Of a DNA stretch of 64,000 nt, positions 8,687 to 17,055 are shown piece after piece. The DNA comes from Halalkalicoccus jeotgali B3. GTDB taxonomy: Archaea > Halobacteriota > Halobacteria > Halobacteriales > Halalkalicoccaceae. Within the stretch, counting starts at the first letter, position 1. Every line of letters starts with the position of its first letter. The stretch is taken from positions 1,660,295-1,724,294 of the forward strand of contig NC_014297.1 of the NCBI RefSeq assembly GCF_000196895.1. Reading direction: 5' to 3'. Made by a program: the position numbers and the translations under genes. Below the pieces are notes generated by a model. The model was given only the letters and a program-made list of their open reading frames with translations. It was not told the origin of the DNA and made no database searches.

Positions 8687-8962
8687 ATGCACGACCTGAC
8701 GGGCTTTCAACGGGATCTACTCTACGTCATCGTGGGAGAGGAGGAACCGCACGGGCTGGCGATCAAGGAGGAACTGGAGGGGTACTACGAGAAGGAGATC
8801 CATCACGGCCGACTGTATCCGAATCTCGACACGCTCGTGGACAAGGGCCTCGTCGAGAAGGGGCAACGTGACCGACGGACCAACTACTACACGCTGACGC
8901 GACGCGGACGCCGCGAGATCGAGGCGCGACGGGAGTGGGAGTCGCGGTACGTCGATCTCTAA
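8687..8962 (+). CDS. PadR-family transcriptional regulator
   Basis: The 91-aa protein is a compact winged helix: MHDLTGFQRDLLYVIVGEE, then GLAIKEELEGYYEKEIHHGRLYPNL-like recognition region with the PadR signature HGRLYPNLDTLVDKGLVEKG, and the wing TNYYTLTRRGRREIEARREW. PadR regulators usually repress nearby transporter or stress genes. The gene immediately downstream, 39 nt away, is an MgtC/DUF4010 membrane protein, which is a reasonable but untested target. The start is the ATG at 8687, preceded by AT-rich promoter-like sequence. Confidence 0.87.
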   Translation: MHDLTGFQRDLLYVIVGEEEPHGLAIKEELEGYYEKEIHHGRLYPNLDTLVDKGLVEKGQRDRRTNYYTLTRRGRREIEARREWESRYVDL

Positions 8963-9001
8963 GCGGAGGCGTTAACCGGGTGCTCTCGGTAGAGGGGAGT
9001 C

Positions 9002-10258
9002 GTGAACAGCGTCGGCCTTATCGCAATCGAAGGGGACCTCCTCCGGATCGTTCTGGCCGGCGCGCTCGGACTCCTGTTGGGGCTCGAACGCGAGTGGTCA
9101 CACAAATCCGCCGGGATCCGCACCTTCTCGCTGATCGGCCTGCTCGGGGCCGTCTTCACCGTCCTCGACCGGCCGCTGTTGCTCGCGATCGGGGGACTGT
9201 TCGTCGCCGTACAGGGGCTCATCCTTGCGGTGCAGGGACTCCTGCGCGAGGAATCGGGTCTCTCGCTGACGACCAGCGTTTCGATGCTCGTCGCCTACGG
9301 CGTCGGCGTCCTCGTGGGTACGGGCCTGCTGCTCGAAGGCGTCACCGTCGCGGTGCTGTCCTCGCTGTTGCTCGTGTTGAAGCGCGAGCTCCACAGTTTC
9401 GCGTGGGGGCTCACCCGCGAGGAACTCCGATCGACGACCGAGTTCGCCGTGCTGGCGTTCGTCATCTATCCGCTCCTCCCAACGGGGGACGTCCCAATCG
9501 CCGCGGCGGGCTTCGAGGTCGCCGTCGAGCCCCGCGTCGTCTGGCTGATGGTCGTCACGGTCGCGGGGATCGGCATCGTGAACTACGCCATCGTCAGTTC
9601 GTACGGGGGCCGGGGGATCGCCGTTACGGGGTTTTTCGGTGGGCTCGCCTCCTCGACGGCAGTCGTCGGGACGATGCTCGATCACGTCCGTCAGCACCCG
9701 GCGGCCGCCTCGTATGCGGTGGCGGCGATCCTGCTCGCGGACGCCGCGATGGCCCTGCGCAACCTCGGTATCGCGCTCGCGTTTACCATCGACGCGCCGC
9801 TGGTCGGGGCGCTGGTTCCGCTGGGGACGGTGGTCGTCGGATCGTTCCTCATCGCCGCGGTCACCGCCGACTGGAACGAGGCCGTCGAGATGGAGTTGGA
9901 GAGCCCCTTCTCGCTTCGCAACGCGCTCGGTTTCGGCGCGATCTTCCTGTTGATCGTCGTCTCGGGCGGGTTCGCGGAGGCGTATCTGGGGACCGCCGGT
10001 TTCTACGCGACGGCGGTCCTCTCGGGGCTGGTCTCCAGTGCCGGGACGACGACCTCGGCGGTCGTCCTCTATCGCACGGGCTCGCTGGAGCACGACGTGG
10101 CCGTGATCGCCATCCTGCTTGCGACCGCCTCTAGCCTCGTCGTCAAGGCGCTGCTGGTCGCGACGAGCTCCGACCGGGCCTTTGCACGCCGGGTCGGCCT
10201 CTGGACCGCCGTCCTGCTCGCTATGGCCGGGATCGCGACGGCAGCCGTGCTGTTTTGA
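9002..10258 (+). CDS. MgtC/SapB-DUF4010 family membrane protein
   Basis: The 418-aa protein has an N-terminal MgtC-like domain (about 1-140) with LGLLLGLEREWSHKSAGIRTF, the family hallmark, followed by a C-terminal DUF4010 domain of about eight segments with SYGGRGIAVTGFFGGLASST. About twelve membrane segments are evident overall. MgtC proteins are linked to magnesium limitation and ATPase control in bacteria; the archaeal role is not established. The start is GTG 9002, chosen because it directly precedes the hydrophobic core. The PadR gene upstream may regulate it. Confidence 0.88.
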   Translation: MNSVGLIAIEGDLLRIVLAGALGLLLGLEREWSHKSAGIRTFSLIGLLGAVFTVLDRPLLLAIGGLFVAVQGLILAVQGLLREESGLSLTTSVSMLVAYGVGVLVGTGLLLEGVTVAVLSSLLLVLKRELHSFAWGLTREELRSTTEFAVLAFVIYPLLPTGDVPIAAAGFEVAVEPRVVWLMVVTVAGIGIVNYAIVSSYGGRGIAVTGFFGGLASSTAVVGTMLDHVRQHPAAASYAVAAILLADAAMALRNLGIALAFTIDAPLVGALVPLGTVVVGSFLIAAVTADWNEAVEMELESPFSLRNALGFGAIFLLIVVSGGFAEAYLGTAGFYATAVLSGLVSSAGTTTSAVVLYRTGSLEHDVAVIAILLATASSLVVKALLVATSSDRAFARRVGLWTAVLLAMAGIATAAVLF

Positions 10259-10322
10259 CGTCACGCAAATACTGTTGGGATCACAACGAACATTTTACAC
10301 CCCCGTCCCGTCAGTCCCTCGC

Positions 10323-11666
10323 ATGGACCGAGAGACGGCCGAACCACGCGTCGAGACGATGCCCGGCGAACGCGCCCGCGAGTGGGCCGCCCACCACCGC
10401 CGGACGGCCGCCAGAAGCACCTACGTCTACGATTTCGTCTGGGACATCACCGCCGAGGCCGTGGGCCCGTTCTGTACCGACGTCGACGGCAACGTCCTGC
10501 TCGATTTCACCAGTCACGTCGCCGCCGCGCCGCTCGGCTACAACAACCCGCTGATCACCGAGCGCTTCGACGAGTTCGACCTCCCCGACCCGACGAAGAT
10601 CGCCGGTCAGGACTTCTACGTCGGATCGCCAGGAACGCCCGAGGATCCCGACCTCCCGGGGCCGACACAGCTCCTGGATCGGCTGATCGAGATCACGAGC
10701 GAGTACGGAATGGACCGGGCCTTCCTCTCGAACTCGGGGGCCGAGGCCGTCGAGAACGCGATCAAGAGCTGTTATGATGCCACCGACGGGACCCGCGGGA
10801 TCACCTTCGAAGGGGGTTTTCACGGCCGGACGCTGGGGGCGCTCAGCCTCAACCGATCGAAGTCCGTCCAACGGGCGGGCTACCCGGAACTGGCGGGGAT
10901 CACGGACGTGCCCTACTGTACGGAGCGGAGCTGTACGCCCGAGAGCTGTGGCTGTGGCTTCTTCCGTGAGGACGGCTCGGCCCTCGCCACGAAACTCGAC
11001 CGCGAGACGGGCCACCTCCCGCCCGAGGACCTCGCATACCTCGTGCTCGAACCTGTTCAGGGGGAGGGGGGCTACCGGATCCCCAGCGAGGCGTTCATGC
11101 GCGAGGTCGCCGACGTGTGTACCGACCACGACGTCCTGTTGATCGCCGACGAGATCCAGACCGGACTCGGGCGCACCGGCGAGATGTGGGGGTCGGATCA
11201 CTACCCCATCGAACCGGACGTGATCACGTGTGCGAAGGGCTTGCGGGTGGGTGCGACGATCTCGCGTTCGGACGTCTTCCCCGAGGAGGGTGCGCGGATC
11301 TCCTCGACGTGGGGGGCCGGGGACCTCCTCGCCTCGATGCAGGGGGCTCTGACCGTCGATGCGATCCGCGAGGAGGGCCTGCTCGAAAACGCCCGACTAC
11401 GTGGCGAGCAGGCGAAGGAGCTGCTCCGGGACGCTGCCCCCGAGGGCGTCGTGGACGTACGCGGGCTGGGCCTGTTGCTCGCCGTCGAGTTCGACTCCAA
11501 AGAGCGACGAGAGGCCGTCATAGAGGCAGCGCTGAAGCGCGGGCTGCTCACGCTGGGGTGTGGTCACAGGACGCTCAGACTGCTGCCGCCGCTCGACGTC
11601 ACCGAACGCGAGATCGGGATCGGGATCGACCTGCTGTGTGAGGCGATCGCGGCCGTCGACGGATAG
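10323..11666 (+). CDS. Class III (GabT/ArgD-like) aminotransferase
   Basis: The 447-aa PLP enzyme has family blocks FLSNSGAEAVENAIK (134-148), TFEGGFHGRTLGALS (161-175), VLEPVQGEGGY (241-251) and LLIADEIQTGLGRTG (272-286). Lys305 in TCAKGLRVGATI is the expected PLP lysine. Class III enzymes transfer amino groups from omega-amino acids such as GABA or ornithine; the substrate cannot be fixed here. An unusual Cys-rich insert lies at 199-213 (Cys199, 204, 209 and 211), possibly a metal site. The start is ATG 10323; an open upstream extension overlaps the DUF4010 gene and was rejected. Confidence 0.9.
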   Translation: MDRETAEPRVETMPGERAREWAAHHRRTAARSTYVYDFVWDITAEAVGPFCTDVDGNVLLDFTSHVAAAPLGYNNPLITERFDEFDLPDPTKIAGQDFYVGSPGTPEDPDLPGPTQLLDRLIEITSEYGMDRAFLSNSGAEAVENAIKSCYDATDGTRGITFEGGFHGRTLGALSLNRSKSVQRAGYPELAGITDVPYCTERSCTPESCGCGFFREDGSALATKLDRETGHLPPEDLAYLVLEPVQGEGGYRIPSEAFMREVADVCTDHDVLLIADEIQTGLGRTGEMWGSDHYPIEPDVITCAKGLRVGATISRSDVFPEEGARISSTWGAGDLLASMQGALTVDAIREEGLLENARLRGEQAKELLRDAAPEGVVDVRGLGLLLAVEFDSKERREAVIEAALKRGLLTLGCGHRTLRLLPPLDVTEREIGIGIDLLCEAIAAVDG

Positions 11667-11906
11667 CTAATCGAAGCGGATGCGCTGGCCGGCGCGAGCG
11701 CGGGCGGCACTTTCGCCGCCCGCGTGAGCGGGACGGGGAAGGGCTGGCGTCCCCGGAAGCAGCGCGTCATCTTCTCGCGGCCAAAGGCCGCTCGAATGGT
11801 CCGCGGAGCCGAAGTCGCCGCTCAGCCCGAAAAGACCGCGAAGGGGTCTTTTCTTGGGAGATGAAAAGGGCGGGGCGGGTCTACCAAGGGCCGCCGAGGG
11901 CTTTCG
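11667..11906. repeat. Gene-free 240 bp with three inverted repeats
   Basis: Three hairpins lie between the convergent aminotransferase and the 109-aa gene: a 9-bp perfect stem at 11700-11723 (flanks pair further, imperfectly), GCGGCC-AAA-GGCCGC at 11777-11791, and AAAAGACC/GGTCTTTT at 11830-11852. They could act as terminators for either strand or be remnants of a repeat element. I see no coding frame. Confidence 0.5.
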
Positions 11907-12236
11907 CTAGAACTGGTACCGGCGCTCCTTCCCGTCGGACTGTTCGGCCGGGACCGTCCCGCCGCTCATCTCCTCGTAGGTCATTCCTGATAAGTATTCG
12001 TCGTAGGTTACGCCGTAGCCCTGTCGGAGGTGCATGTCGAGTTGGCCGGTATCGGTCGTCGACTGGAAGAGCAGGTGGACCGCCCGGCGGACGAGGTCGT
12101 CGGTGCTCTCGGGGCCCAGCGCCGCCGTCAGCACGGCGAGTTCGTTTTTCGTCTGCGTATCGAGCGCGATCGACAGCTCGTCGTCGAGACCGGCGTATGC
12201 CGATTCGACGTCACCGGTCAGTTCGTCGAGGCTCAT
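11907..12236 (-). CDS. Conserved haloarchaeal hypothetical protein (109 aa)
   Basis: I do not recognise a characterised family. The protein starts MSLDELTGDVESAYAGLDDEL and is soluble and acidic. A helical first part includes TKNELAVLTAALGPESTDDLVRRAVHLLFQ, followed by a Tyr-rich segment (HLRQGYGVTYDEYLSGMTYEEM) and a short basic tail (KERRYQF). The helical part recalls ribbon-helix-helix-like or dimerising domains, but no clear HTH is seen. It lies 49 nt downstream of the SDR gene on the same strand and may be co-transcribed with it. Confidence 0.7.
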   Translation of the reverse strand: MSLDELTGDVESAYAGLDDELSIALDTQTKNELAVLTAALGPESTDDLVRRAVHLLFQSTTDTGQLDMHLRQGYGVTYDEYLSGMTYEEMSGGTVPAEQSDGKERRYQF

Positions 12237-12285
12237 ACCGGCGGGAAGCCGCCCCTGTCGAATACGGGTTTCGACTTTTCGCGTC

Positions 12286-13038
12286 CTACAGCTCCTGGCG
12301 TGTCGGGCGGATCAACAGCTCGTTGATGTCGACGTGGCTGGGCTGGGTCACCGCAAAGCGGATCGAGCGGGCGATGTCCTCCGGTCGCAGCGGCTCCATC
12401 TCGTCCATCATCCCCTCGATCTGCTCCTTTTGGTCTTCATCGGGGATGTGCTCGGCGAGCTCGGTGTCGACCGCGCCGGGTTCGATGGTCGTGACCCGGA
12501 TGTCCGAATCGACGACCTCCTGACGCAGCGCCTCGGAAAAGGCCGTGACGCCGAACTTCGAGGCGTTGTAGCCGCCCGATCCCGCATACGCCTTCCGGCC
12601 GGCGACCGACGAGAGGTTGACGATGTCACCCGCGCCCTTCTCCTGCATATGTCCGAGGGCGGCCTGCGAGGCGACCATCAGTCCCTGGACGTTGAGATCG
12701 AGCATCTGCTGCCAATTGTCAGGATCGGCGTCCGCGATCGGTTCGAGCAGCATGACGCCCGCGTTGTTGACCAGTACATCGAGTCCGCCCAGTTGCTCGA
12801 CGGTCTCCTCGACCATCCCCCGGACTTGCGATTCGTCGGTGGCGTCGGTCGGGACGACGAGGGCCTCGCCGCCCGCCGATTCGATCTCCTCGGCGAGTTC
12901 CTCGAGGCGCTCCTCGCGGCGCGCGGCGAGCGCGACGGCCGCGCCCTCGTCGGCCAGCGAGCGTGCGGTCGCCGCGCCGATGCCCGAGGACGCTCCCGTG
13001 ACGAGTGCGACGTCGCCGTCGAGTGTATCGGATGTCAT
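12286..13038 (-). CDS. Short-chain dehydrogenase/reductase (SDR)
   Basis: The 250-aa classical SDR has the cofactor motif TGASSGIG (14-21), NNAG (91-94), catalytic Ser143 and the YxxxK pair Tyr157/Lys161, with Asn in the LNVQG region. The Arg40-Arg41 pair after the second beta strand (ALAARREER) points to NADP(H). The substrate is unknown; close relatives act on small aldehydes, ketones or hydroxy acids such as serine-type substrates. The start is ATG 13038. Confidence 0.9.
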   Translation of the reverse strand: MTSDTLDGDVALVTGASSGIGAATARSLADEGAAVALAARREERLEELAEEIESAGGEALVVPTDATDESQVRGMVEETVEQLGGLDVLVNNAGVMLLEPIADADPDNWQQMLDLNVQGLMVASQAALGHMQEKGAGDIVNLSSVAGRKAYAGSGGYNASKFGVTAFSEALRQEVVDSDIRVTTIEPGAVDTELAEHIPDEDQKEQIEGMMDEMEPLRPEDIARSIRFAVTQPSHVDINELLIRPTRQEL

Positions 13039-13110
13039 CGCTCGACTGGAGGGTCGTCACACGGAAAGGCTACCGGGAGACGACAACTCGCGCCGGATTC
13101 GACAGGGCGA

Positions 13111-14091
13111 TCAGAGGCGGTGGTAGTCGTTTTTGAACGTCGAGAGGGTCGCGCCCAGAACCCCAAGCGCGATCGGGCCGACGAACCCGAGCGAGTAGAT
13201 CCCGCCGAAGACGCCCACGAGGATCACGCCGGGGTTGAGCCGCGCCCGCGCGTCGATGATGATCGGCCGGACGTAGTTGTCGATCATGCTCACCACCACG
13301 ATCCCGTAGACGAGCAAGAACAGGCCGGCGTAGGGGTGGCCGATCAGAAGCAGGTAGACCCCGGCGGGCGCCCAGACGAGGAACGCCCCGATCAACGGGA
13401 GGAGCGCGAGTAGGATCATCACGGCCGTCCAGAAGACCGGATCGGGGACCCCCGCGAGGAGCAGCCCGATCCCGCCGGCCATCCCTTGGACGAACGCGAC
13501 GAAGACGTGGCCGACGATCACCGCCCAGGTGGTCGCGTCGATGCGACAGTAGAGGCGGTCGGTGACGTCCGGGGGAAGCGGCGTCGTCTCCTTCAGCCAC
13601 GCGACGAAACACGCCCCGTCTTTCAGTAGGTAATAAAGCAAAAAGAGCACGAGTGCGAGTCCGAACGACGCCTTGAGCGCGGCCCCGAACAGCTCCGCGA
13701 GGCCGCTGAACGAGACCTCGAAGATCGTCTCGGCTCCGACCCGGATCCAGCGTTCGAGGTCGACCGACCGACCGGTGTAGGTCGCGATCGTTCCCTCGAC
13801 CTCGGCGACCCGAAGCCCGCTTTCACCCGCCGCGATCGCCCGGAGGTCCCGGACCAGCGCGGCGAACACGTACGCGAACGGTGCCACGACGGCGACCAGC
13901 GAGAAGCCGATCAGCACGACCGGGGAGAGGCGCGGGCCGATTCGCGGGGCGAGTCGAACGTGCAACGGGTGAAGGACGTACGCCAGCAGGATCGCCGCCA
14001 GCACGTACTCGAGAAACGGGAGCAGAACGTACAAACCCAGCAGGAACGACAGACAGACGGCCAGAAGAAGGAACCCCCGTTGTTTGTTCAT
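13111..14091 (-). CDS. AI-2E family transporter-like membrane protein
   Basis: The 326-aa protein has about eight membrane segments and the AI-2E (UPF0118/PerM) layout: two N-terminal segments (LLLAVCLSFLLGLYVLLPFL), a soluble middle region, then segments with GVPDPVFWTAVMILLALLPLIGAFLVW and PIIIDARARLNPGVILVGVFGG near the end. Family members export small molecules or exchange ions such as Na+/H+; the quorum-signal role is specific to a few bacteria and should not be transferred. The start is ATG 14091, with TATA-like sequence about 27 nt upstream. Confidence 0.88.
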   Translation of the reverse strand: MNKQRGFLLLAVCLSFLLGLYVLLPFLEYVLAAILLAYVLHPLHVRLAPRIGPRLSPVVLIGFSLVAVVAPFAYVFAALVRDLRAIAAGESGLRVAEVEGTIATYTGRSVDLERWIRVGAETIFEVSFSGLAELFGAALKASFGLALVLFLLYYLLKDGACFVAWLKETTPLPPDVTDRLYCRIDATTWAVIVGHVFVAFVQGMAGGIGLLLAGVPDPVFWTAVMILLALLPLIGAFLVWAPAGVYLLLIGHPYAGLFLLVYGIVVVSMIDNYVRPIIIDARARLNPGVILVGVFGGIYSLGFVGPIALGVLGATLSTFKNDYHRL

Positions 14092-14189
14092 GATAACTAG
14101 TATATTTCAATAAGCATAAATTTTGTTATACTAATGGATTGGGAGCGGGATCGCGGGGCCTAAACCGCCGCCCGACGTACCGGAGGTGA
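14092..14189. promoter_or_regulatory. Divergent promoter region between AI-2E gene and mutY
   Basis: This 98-bp region is AT-rich near 14093-14140. On the minus strand a TTTATGC element is about 27 nt before the AI-2E start. For mutY a GGAGGTGA ribosome-binding-like sequence lies just before ATG 14190, and a weak TAAA element lies near 14162. Confidence 0.4.
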
Positions 14190-15086
14190 ATGAGCGGGTC
14201 GGAGTCGTTGCCGGGGGAGATAGACCGAGTTCGTGCGTCGCTGATCGAGTGGTACGAGCGGGACCATCGCGACTTCCCGTGGCGACGGACCGAGGATCCC
14301 TACGCCATCCTCGTCAGCGAAGTGATGAGCCAGCAGACCCAACTGGAACGCGTCGAGGAAGCGTGGGCGACGTTCCTCGAACGCTGGCCCGACCCCGAGA
14401 CGTTGGCGGCCGCGGACCGCTCGGCGGTCGTGGGTTTCTGGACCGACCACCGGTTGGGCTACAACAACCGCGCGAAGTACCTCCACGAGGCCGCCGGCCA
14501 GGTGATCAAGGAGTTCGACGGGGAGTTCCCCGAGGAGCCGGAAGGACTCCAAGAACTGCAGGGCGTGGGTCCGTATACCGCCAACGCGGTGGCGAGTTTC
14601 GCCTTCGACAACGGCGATGCGGTAGTCGATACGAACGTCAAGCGCGTGCTGTATCGGGCCTTCGACGTGCCCGACGACGATTCCGCCTTCGAGGACGTAG
14701 CGCGGGCGCTCATGCCCGCCGGGGAGTCGCGCGTTTGGAACAACGCCATCATGGAACTGGGCGGGGTGGCCTGTCAGAAAACGCCCCGTTGTGAGGAGGC
14801 GGGCTGTCCGTTCCGCGAGTGGTGTTCGGCGTACGCGACCGGCGACTTCACCGCGCCGGATGTCCCCACGCAACCGACGTTCGAGGGGTCACGCCGGCAG
14901 AAACGCGGGCGGGCGATTCGGATACTAAAGGAGTACGACGAACTCCCGCTCGACGAACTGGGGCCCCGCGTGCGGGTCGACTACGGCGGGGAGCATGGAA
15001 AAGAATGGCTCCGAGGGCTCGTCTCGGATCTCGCCGACGACGGACTGGTCGAGGTCGAAGGCGACCGGGTACGGCTCAGACGGTAG
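14190..15086 (+). CDS. mutY: A/G-specific adenine DNA glycosylase MutY
   Basis: MutY removes adenine mispaired with 8-oxoguanine. The 298-aa product has catalytic Glu44 in SEVMSQQTQ, the helix-hairpin-helix LQGVGPYTANAV (123-134), and Asp147 in VVDTNV. Iron-sulfur ligands are Cys195, 201, 206 and 212, spaced C-x5-C-x4-C-x5-C rather than the bacterial x6-x2-x5. A small C-terminal domain replaces the full 8-oxoG-recognition domain. It begins a co-directional run of genes reaching elp3. An OGG1-like glycosylase at 59.9 kb would complete an 8-oxoG repair pair. Confidence 0.93.
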   Translation: MSGSESLPGEIDRVRASLIEWYERDHRDFPWRRTEDPYAILVSEVMSQQTQLERVEEAWATFLERWPDPETLAAADRSAVVGFWTDHRLGYNNRAKYLHEAAGQVIKEFDGEFPEEPEGLQELQGVGPYTANAVASFAFDNGDAVVDTNVKRVLYRAFDVPDDDSAFEDVARALMPAGESRVWNNAIMELGGVACQKTPRCEEAGCPFREWCSAYATGDFTAPDVPTQPTFEGSRRQKRGRAIRILKEYDELPLDELGPRVRVDYGGEHGKEWLRGLVSDLADDGLVEVEGDRVRLRR

Positions 15087-15116
15087 TTTTTCCCCGCACT
15101 CGCCCCTCGTTTGGGT

Positions 15117-15704
15117 ATGGCCACGCCACCGCACGTCGCGGCGATCACCGGCAGCCTGCGCGAGGGCAGTCACACAAGAAGAGCGCTCCGCGGGGCCCTC
15201 ACGGGCGTCGAGGACGCCGGAGCCACCGGCGAGTTGCTCGATATCGTCGAGTACGACCTGCCCGTATTGAATACCGACGACGACTCTACCGAGGGCGTCG
15301 AGGCGTTCACCGCGGCCGTCCGGGAGGCCGACGCCGTGATCCTCGGGACGCCGATGTACCACGGCTCGTACTCGGGCGCCCTGAAGAACGCGCTTGATCA
15401 CTGCGGGTTCGACGAGTTCGAGAACAAGACTGTCGGATTGCTCGCCGTCTCGGGCGGGAGTTTCCCGATCACCGCACTCGACCATCTACGATCCGTCTGC
15501 CGGGCGCTGAACGCGTGGGTGTTGCCCTATCAGGCGGCCGTGCCCCGGTCACACAGCGCCTTCGAGGGCGGGGAGTTCGTCGAGGAGGACACCGCAGAAC
15601 GGGTCCGGACGCTCGGGCGGCGAACCGTCCAGTACGCCGACATCGAACCCGACCCGGCGTGTTTCGAGAGCGAGCAGAACGTCGGCGCGACAGGCGACGA
15701 CTGA
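15117..15704 (+). CDS. NAD(P)H-dependent FMN reductase-like flavodoxin-fold protein
   Basis: The 195-aa protein begins MATPPHVAAITGSLREGSHT, whose GSLREGSHT is the FMN-phosphate loop of the NADPH-dependent FMN reductase family. The motif ADAVILGTPMYHGSYSGALKNALDH (about 78-102) is the second signature. It likely transfers electrons from NAD(P)H to FMN, quinones or azo compounds. A TTG lies two codons upstream, but the ATG at 15117 is the better start. It is 30 nt after mutY; no functional link is established. Confidence 0.88.
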   Translation: MATPPHVAAITGSLREGSHTRRALRGALTGVEDAGATGELLDIVEYDLPVLNTDDDSTEGVEAFTAAVREADAVILGTPMYHGSYSGALKNALDHCGFDEFENKTVGLLAVSGGSFPITALDHLRSVCRALNAWVLPYQAAVPRSHSAFEGGEFVEEDTAERVRTLGRRTVQYADIEPDPACFESEQNVGATGDD

Positions 15705-15777
15705 CCCGGTCGTGAACCGAGCACACGCCTCGGCGGGATGAGTAACGGTTTTACTCGCCGGCCGAGCCCCTAGCGGC

Positions 15778-16365
15778 GTGCACGCGATAACCCGTAGTGG
15801 CTGGGTCGAGGTGATCGCCGGCTGCATGTTCGCCGGTAAGACCGAGGAGCTGTTGCGGCGGCTGCGTCGCGCGGAGATCGCCGGCCAGGAGGTCGCCGTC
15901 TTCAAACCCGCCACCGATGACCGCTACGGGAAGGCCACGGTCGGGACGCACAACGGCCGCCAGTGGGACGCCGACGTGATCGGGACCGACGCCGAGGCGG
16001 TTCGCGCGATCCCCGACCGGCTGAACGGCGAGCAGGTCGTCGCGATCGACGAGGCGAACTTCTTCTCGCCCGCGCTCGTGGACGTCTGTGAGGAGCTGGC
16101 GAACGACGGCCGCCGGGTGATCGTCTCGGGCACCGACCAGACGTTCCGCGGCGAGCCCTTCGAACCGCTGCCCCAGCTGCTGGCGATCGCCGAGTACGTC
16201 GAGAAGTTCCAGGCGATCTGTTCGGTCTGTGGCGAGCCCGCGAGCCGGAACCAGCGGCTGGTCGACGGCGAGCCCGCCCGCCGCGAGGATCCGACCGTCA
16301 TGGTCGGCGCCGAGGAGTCCTACGAGGCGCGATGTCGCAACTGTCATGTCCTGCGTGGCGAATAG
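15778..16365 (+). CDS. tdk: Thymidine kinase (type II)
   Basis: The 195-aa enzyme phosphorylates thymidine with ATP. It shows the P-loop GCMFAGKT (15-22), the Walker B-like VVAIDEANFF with Asp92/Glu93, and a zinc-binding lasso domain with Cys149, Cys152, Cys187 and Cys190. The lid motif appears as AEESYEARCRNCH. Length is typical for the prokaryotic class. The start is GTG 15778, matching the beginning of the first strand. The Yip1 gene begins only 7 nt after its stop, so the two are likely co-transcribed. Confidence 0.93.
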   Translation: MHAITRSGWVEVIAGCMFAGKTEELLRRLRRAEIAGQEVAVFKPATDDRYGKATVGTHNGRQWDADVIGTDAEAVRAIPDRLNGEQVVAIDEANFFSPALVDVCEELANDGRRVIVSGTDQTFRGEPFEPLPQLLAIAEYVEKFQAICSVCGEPASRNQRLVDGEPARREDPTVMVGAEESYEARCRNCHVLRGE

Positions 16366-16372
16366 TCGGGAC

Positions 16373-16993
16373 GTGACACAGTGGGTTGCGGATCCGAGGG
16401 GCGGGCGCGGTCGCGGCCCGCGGGCGATCGCCCGCGCGTGGGTCGAGGTACTGGTCCGCCCCCGTCGGTTCTTCCGGGTCGGCGTCGCCCCCGCCGACCA
16501 GGCGCCCGGACTCCTCTTCGCCGTGGGCGTGGTCTCGCTGGCCTCCCTGCTCCGGCTGGCGCTCGCCGGCGAGACGGTCGTCGGCGCCCCGTACCCGACG
16601 TTCGGCGGCCAGCGAGTCCTCTCGGTCGTCCTCGTCTTCTCGGTGATCGTCGCGCTGGTCGCCCCGCTCGTCCTCCACCTCACCGCGGCGCTCCAGACCC
16701 TCCTGCTCCTCCCCTTTGCCCCCGACCGCGCGGGGGTCAGCGAGACCGTTCAGGTGATCGCCTACGCCACCGCGCCCTGCGTGTTCGTCGGAGTTCCGCT
16801 TGCCCCCCTTCAGGCGCTCGCGGCGGGCTACGGGGCGGCGCTGTTCGTACTCGGGATCAGCGAAGTCCACGCCGTCTCGCTCCCGCGAGCGGCGGCGCTG
16901 TGTGCGCTGCCGGCGGCGGCCGTCTTCGGGATCGGGTTCGGCGGGTTCGACGCGACCGAAACCGCGTTTTTGATCCCGCTGTTCGGGCGGTGA
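16373..16993 (+). CDS. Yip1-family membrane protein
   Basis: The 206-aa protein starts MTQWVADPRGGRGRGPRAIARAW and has the N-terminal Yip1 signature VLVRPRRFFRVGVAPADQAPGLLFAVGV, followed by five hydrophobic segments (for example VLSVVLVFSVIVALVAPLVL and AALCALPAAAVFGIGFGGF). Haloarchaeal Yip1 proteins are of unknown role. The GTG start at 16373 is 7 nt after the thymidine kinase stop. An upstream open extension overlaps that gene and was rejected. Confidence 0.8.
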   Translation: MTQWVADPRGGRGRGPRAIARAWVEVLVRPRRFFRVGVAPADQAPGLLFAVGVVSLASLLRLALAGETVVGAPYPTFGGQRVLSVVLVFSVIVALVAPLVLHLTAALQTLLLLPFAPDRAGVSETVQVIAYATAPCVFVGVPLAPLQALAAGYGAALFVLGISEVHAVSLPRAAALCALPAAAVFGIGFGGFDATETAFLIPLFGR

Positions 16994-17024
16994 GGCCGTC
17001 CGCCGGAGCGACGTTTCGACAACC

Positions 17025-17031
17025 GTTTTAG
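17025..17031 (+). promoter_or_regulatory. TATA box of RecJ-like gene
   Basis: GTTTTAG is centred about 28 nt before the ATG at 17056, which fits a leaderless transcript. Confidence 0.5.
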
Positions 17032-17055
17032 TGCGGGACCTCTCTTGGCTGCTAA

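Noticed and set aside
9098-10264. 388-codon minus-strand frame opposite the MgtC/DUF4010 gene
   Set aside because: It is highly charged and repetitive with no family motif, while the plus strand has a coherent membrane protein.
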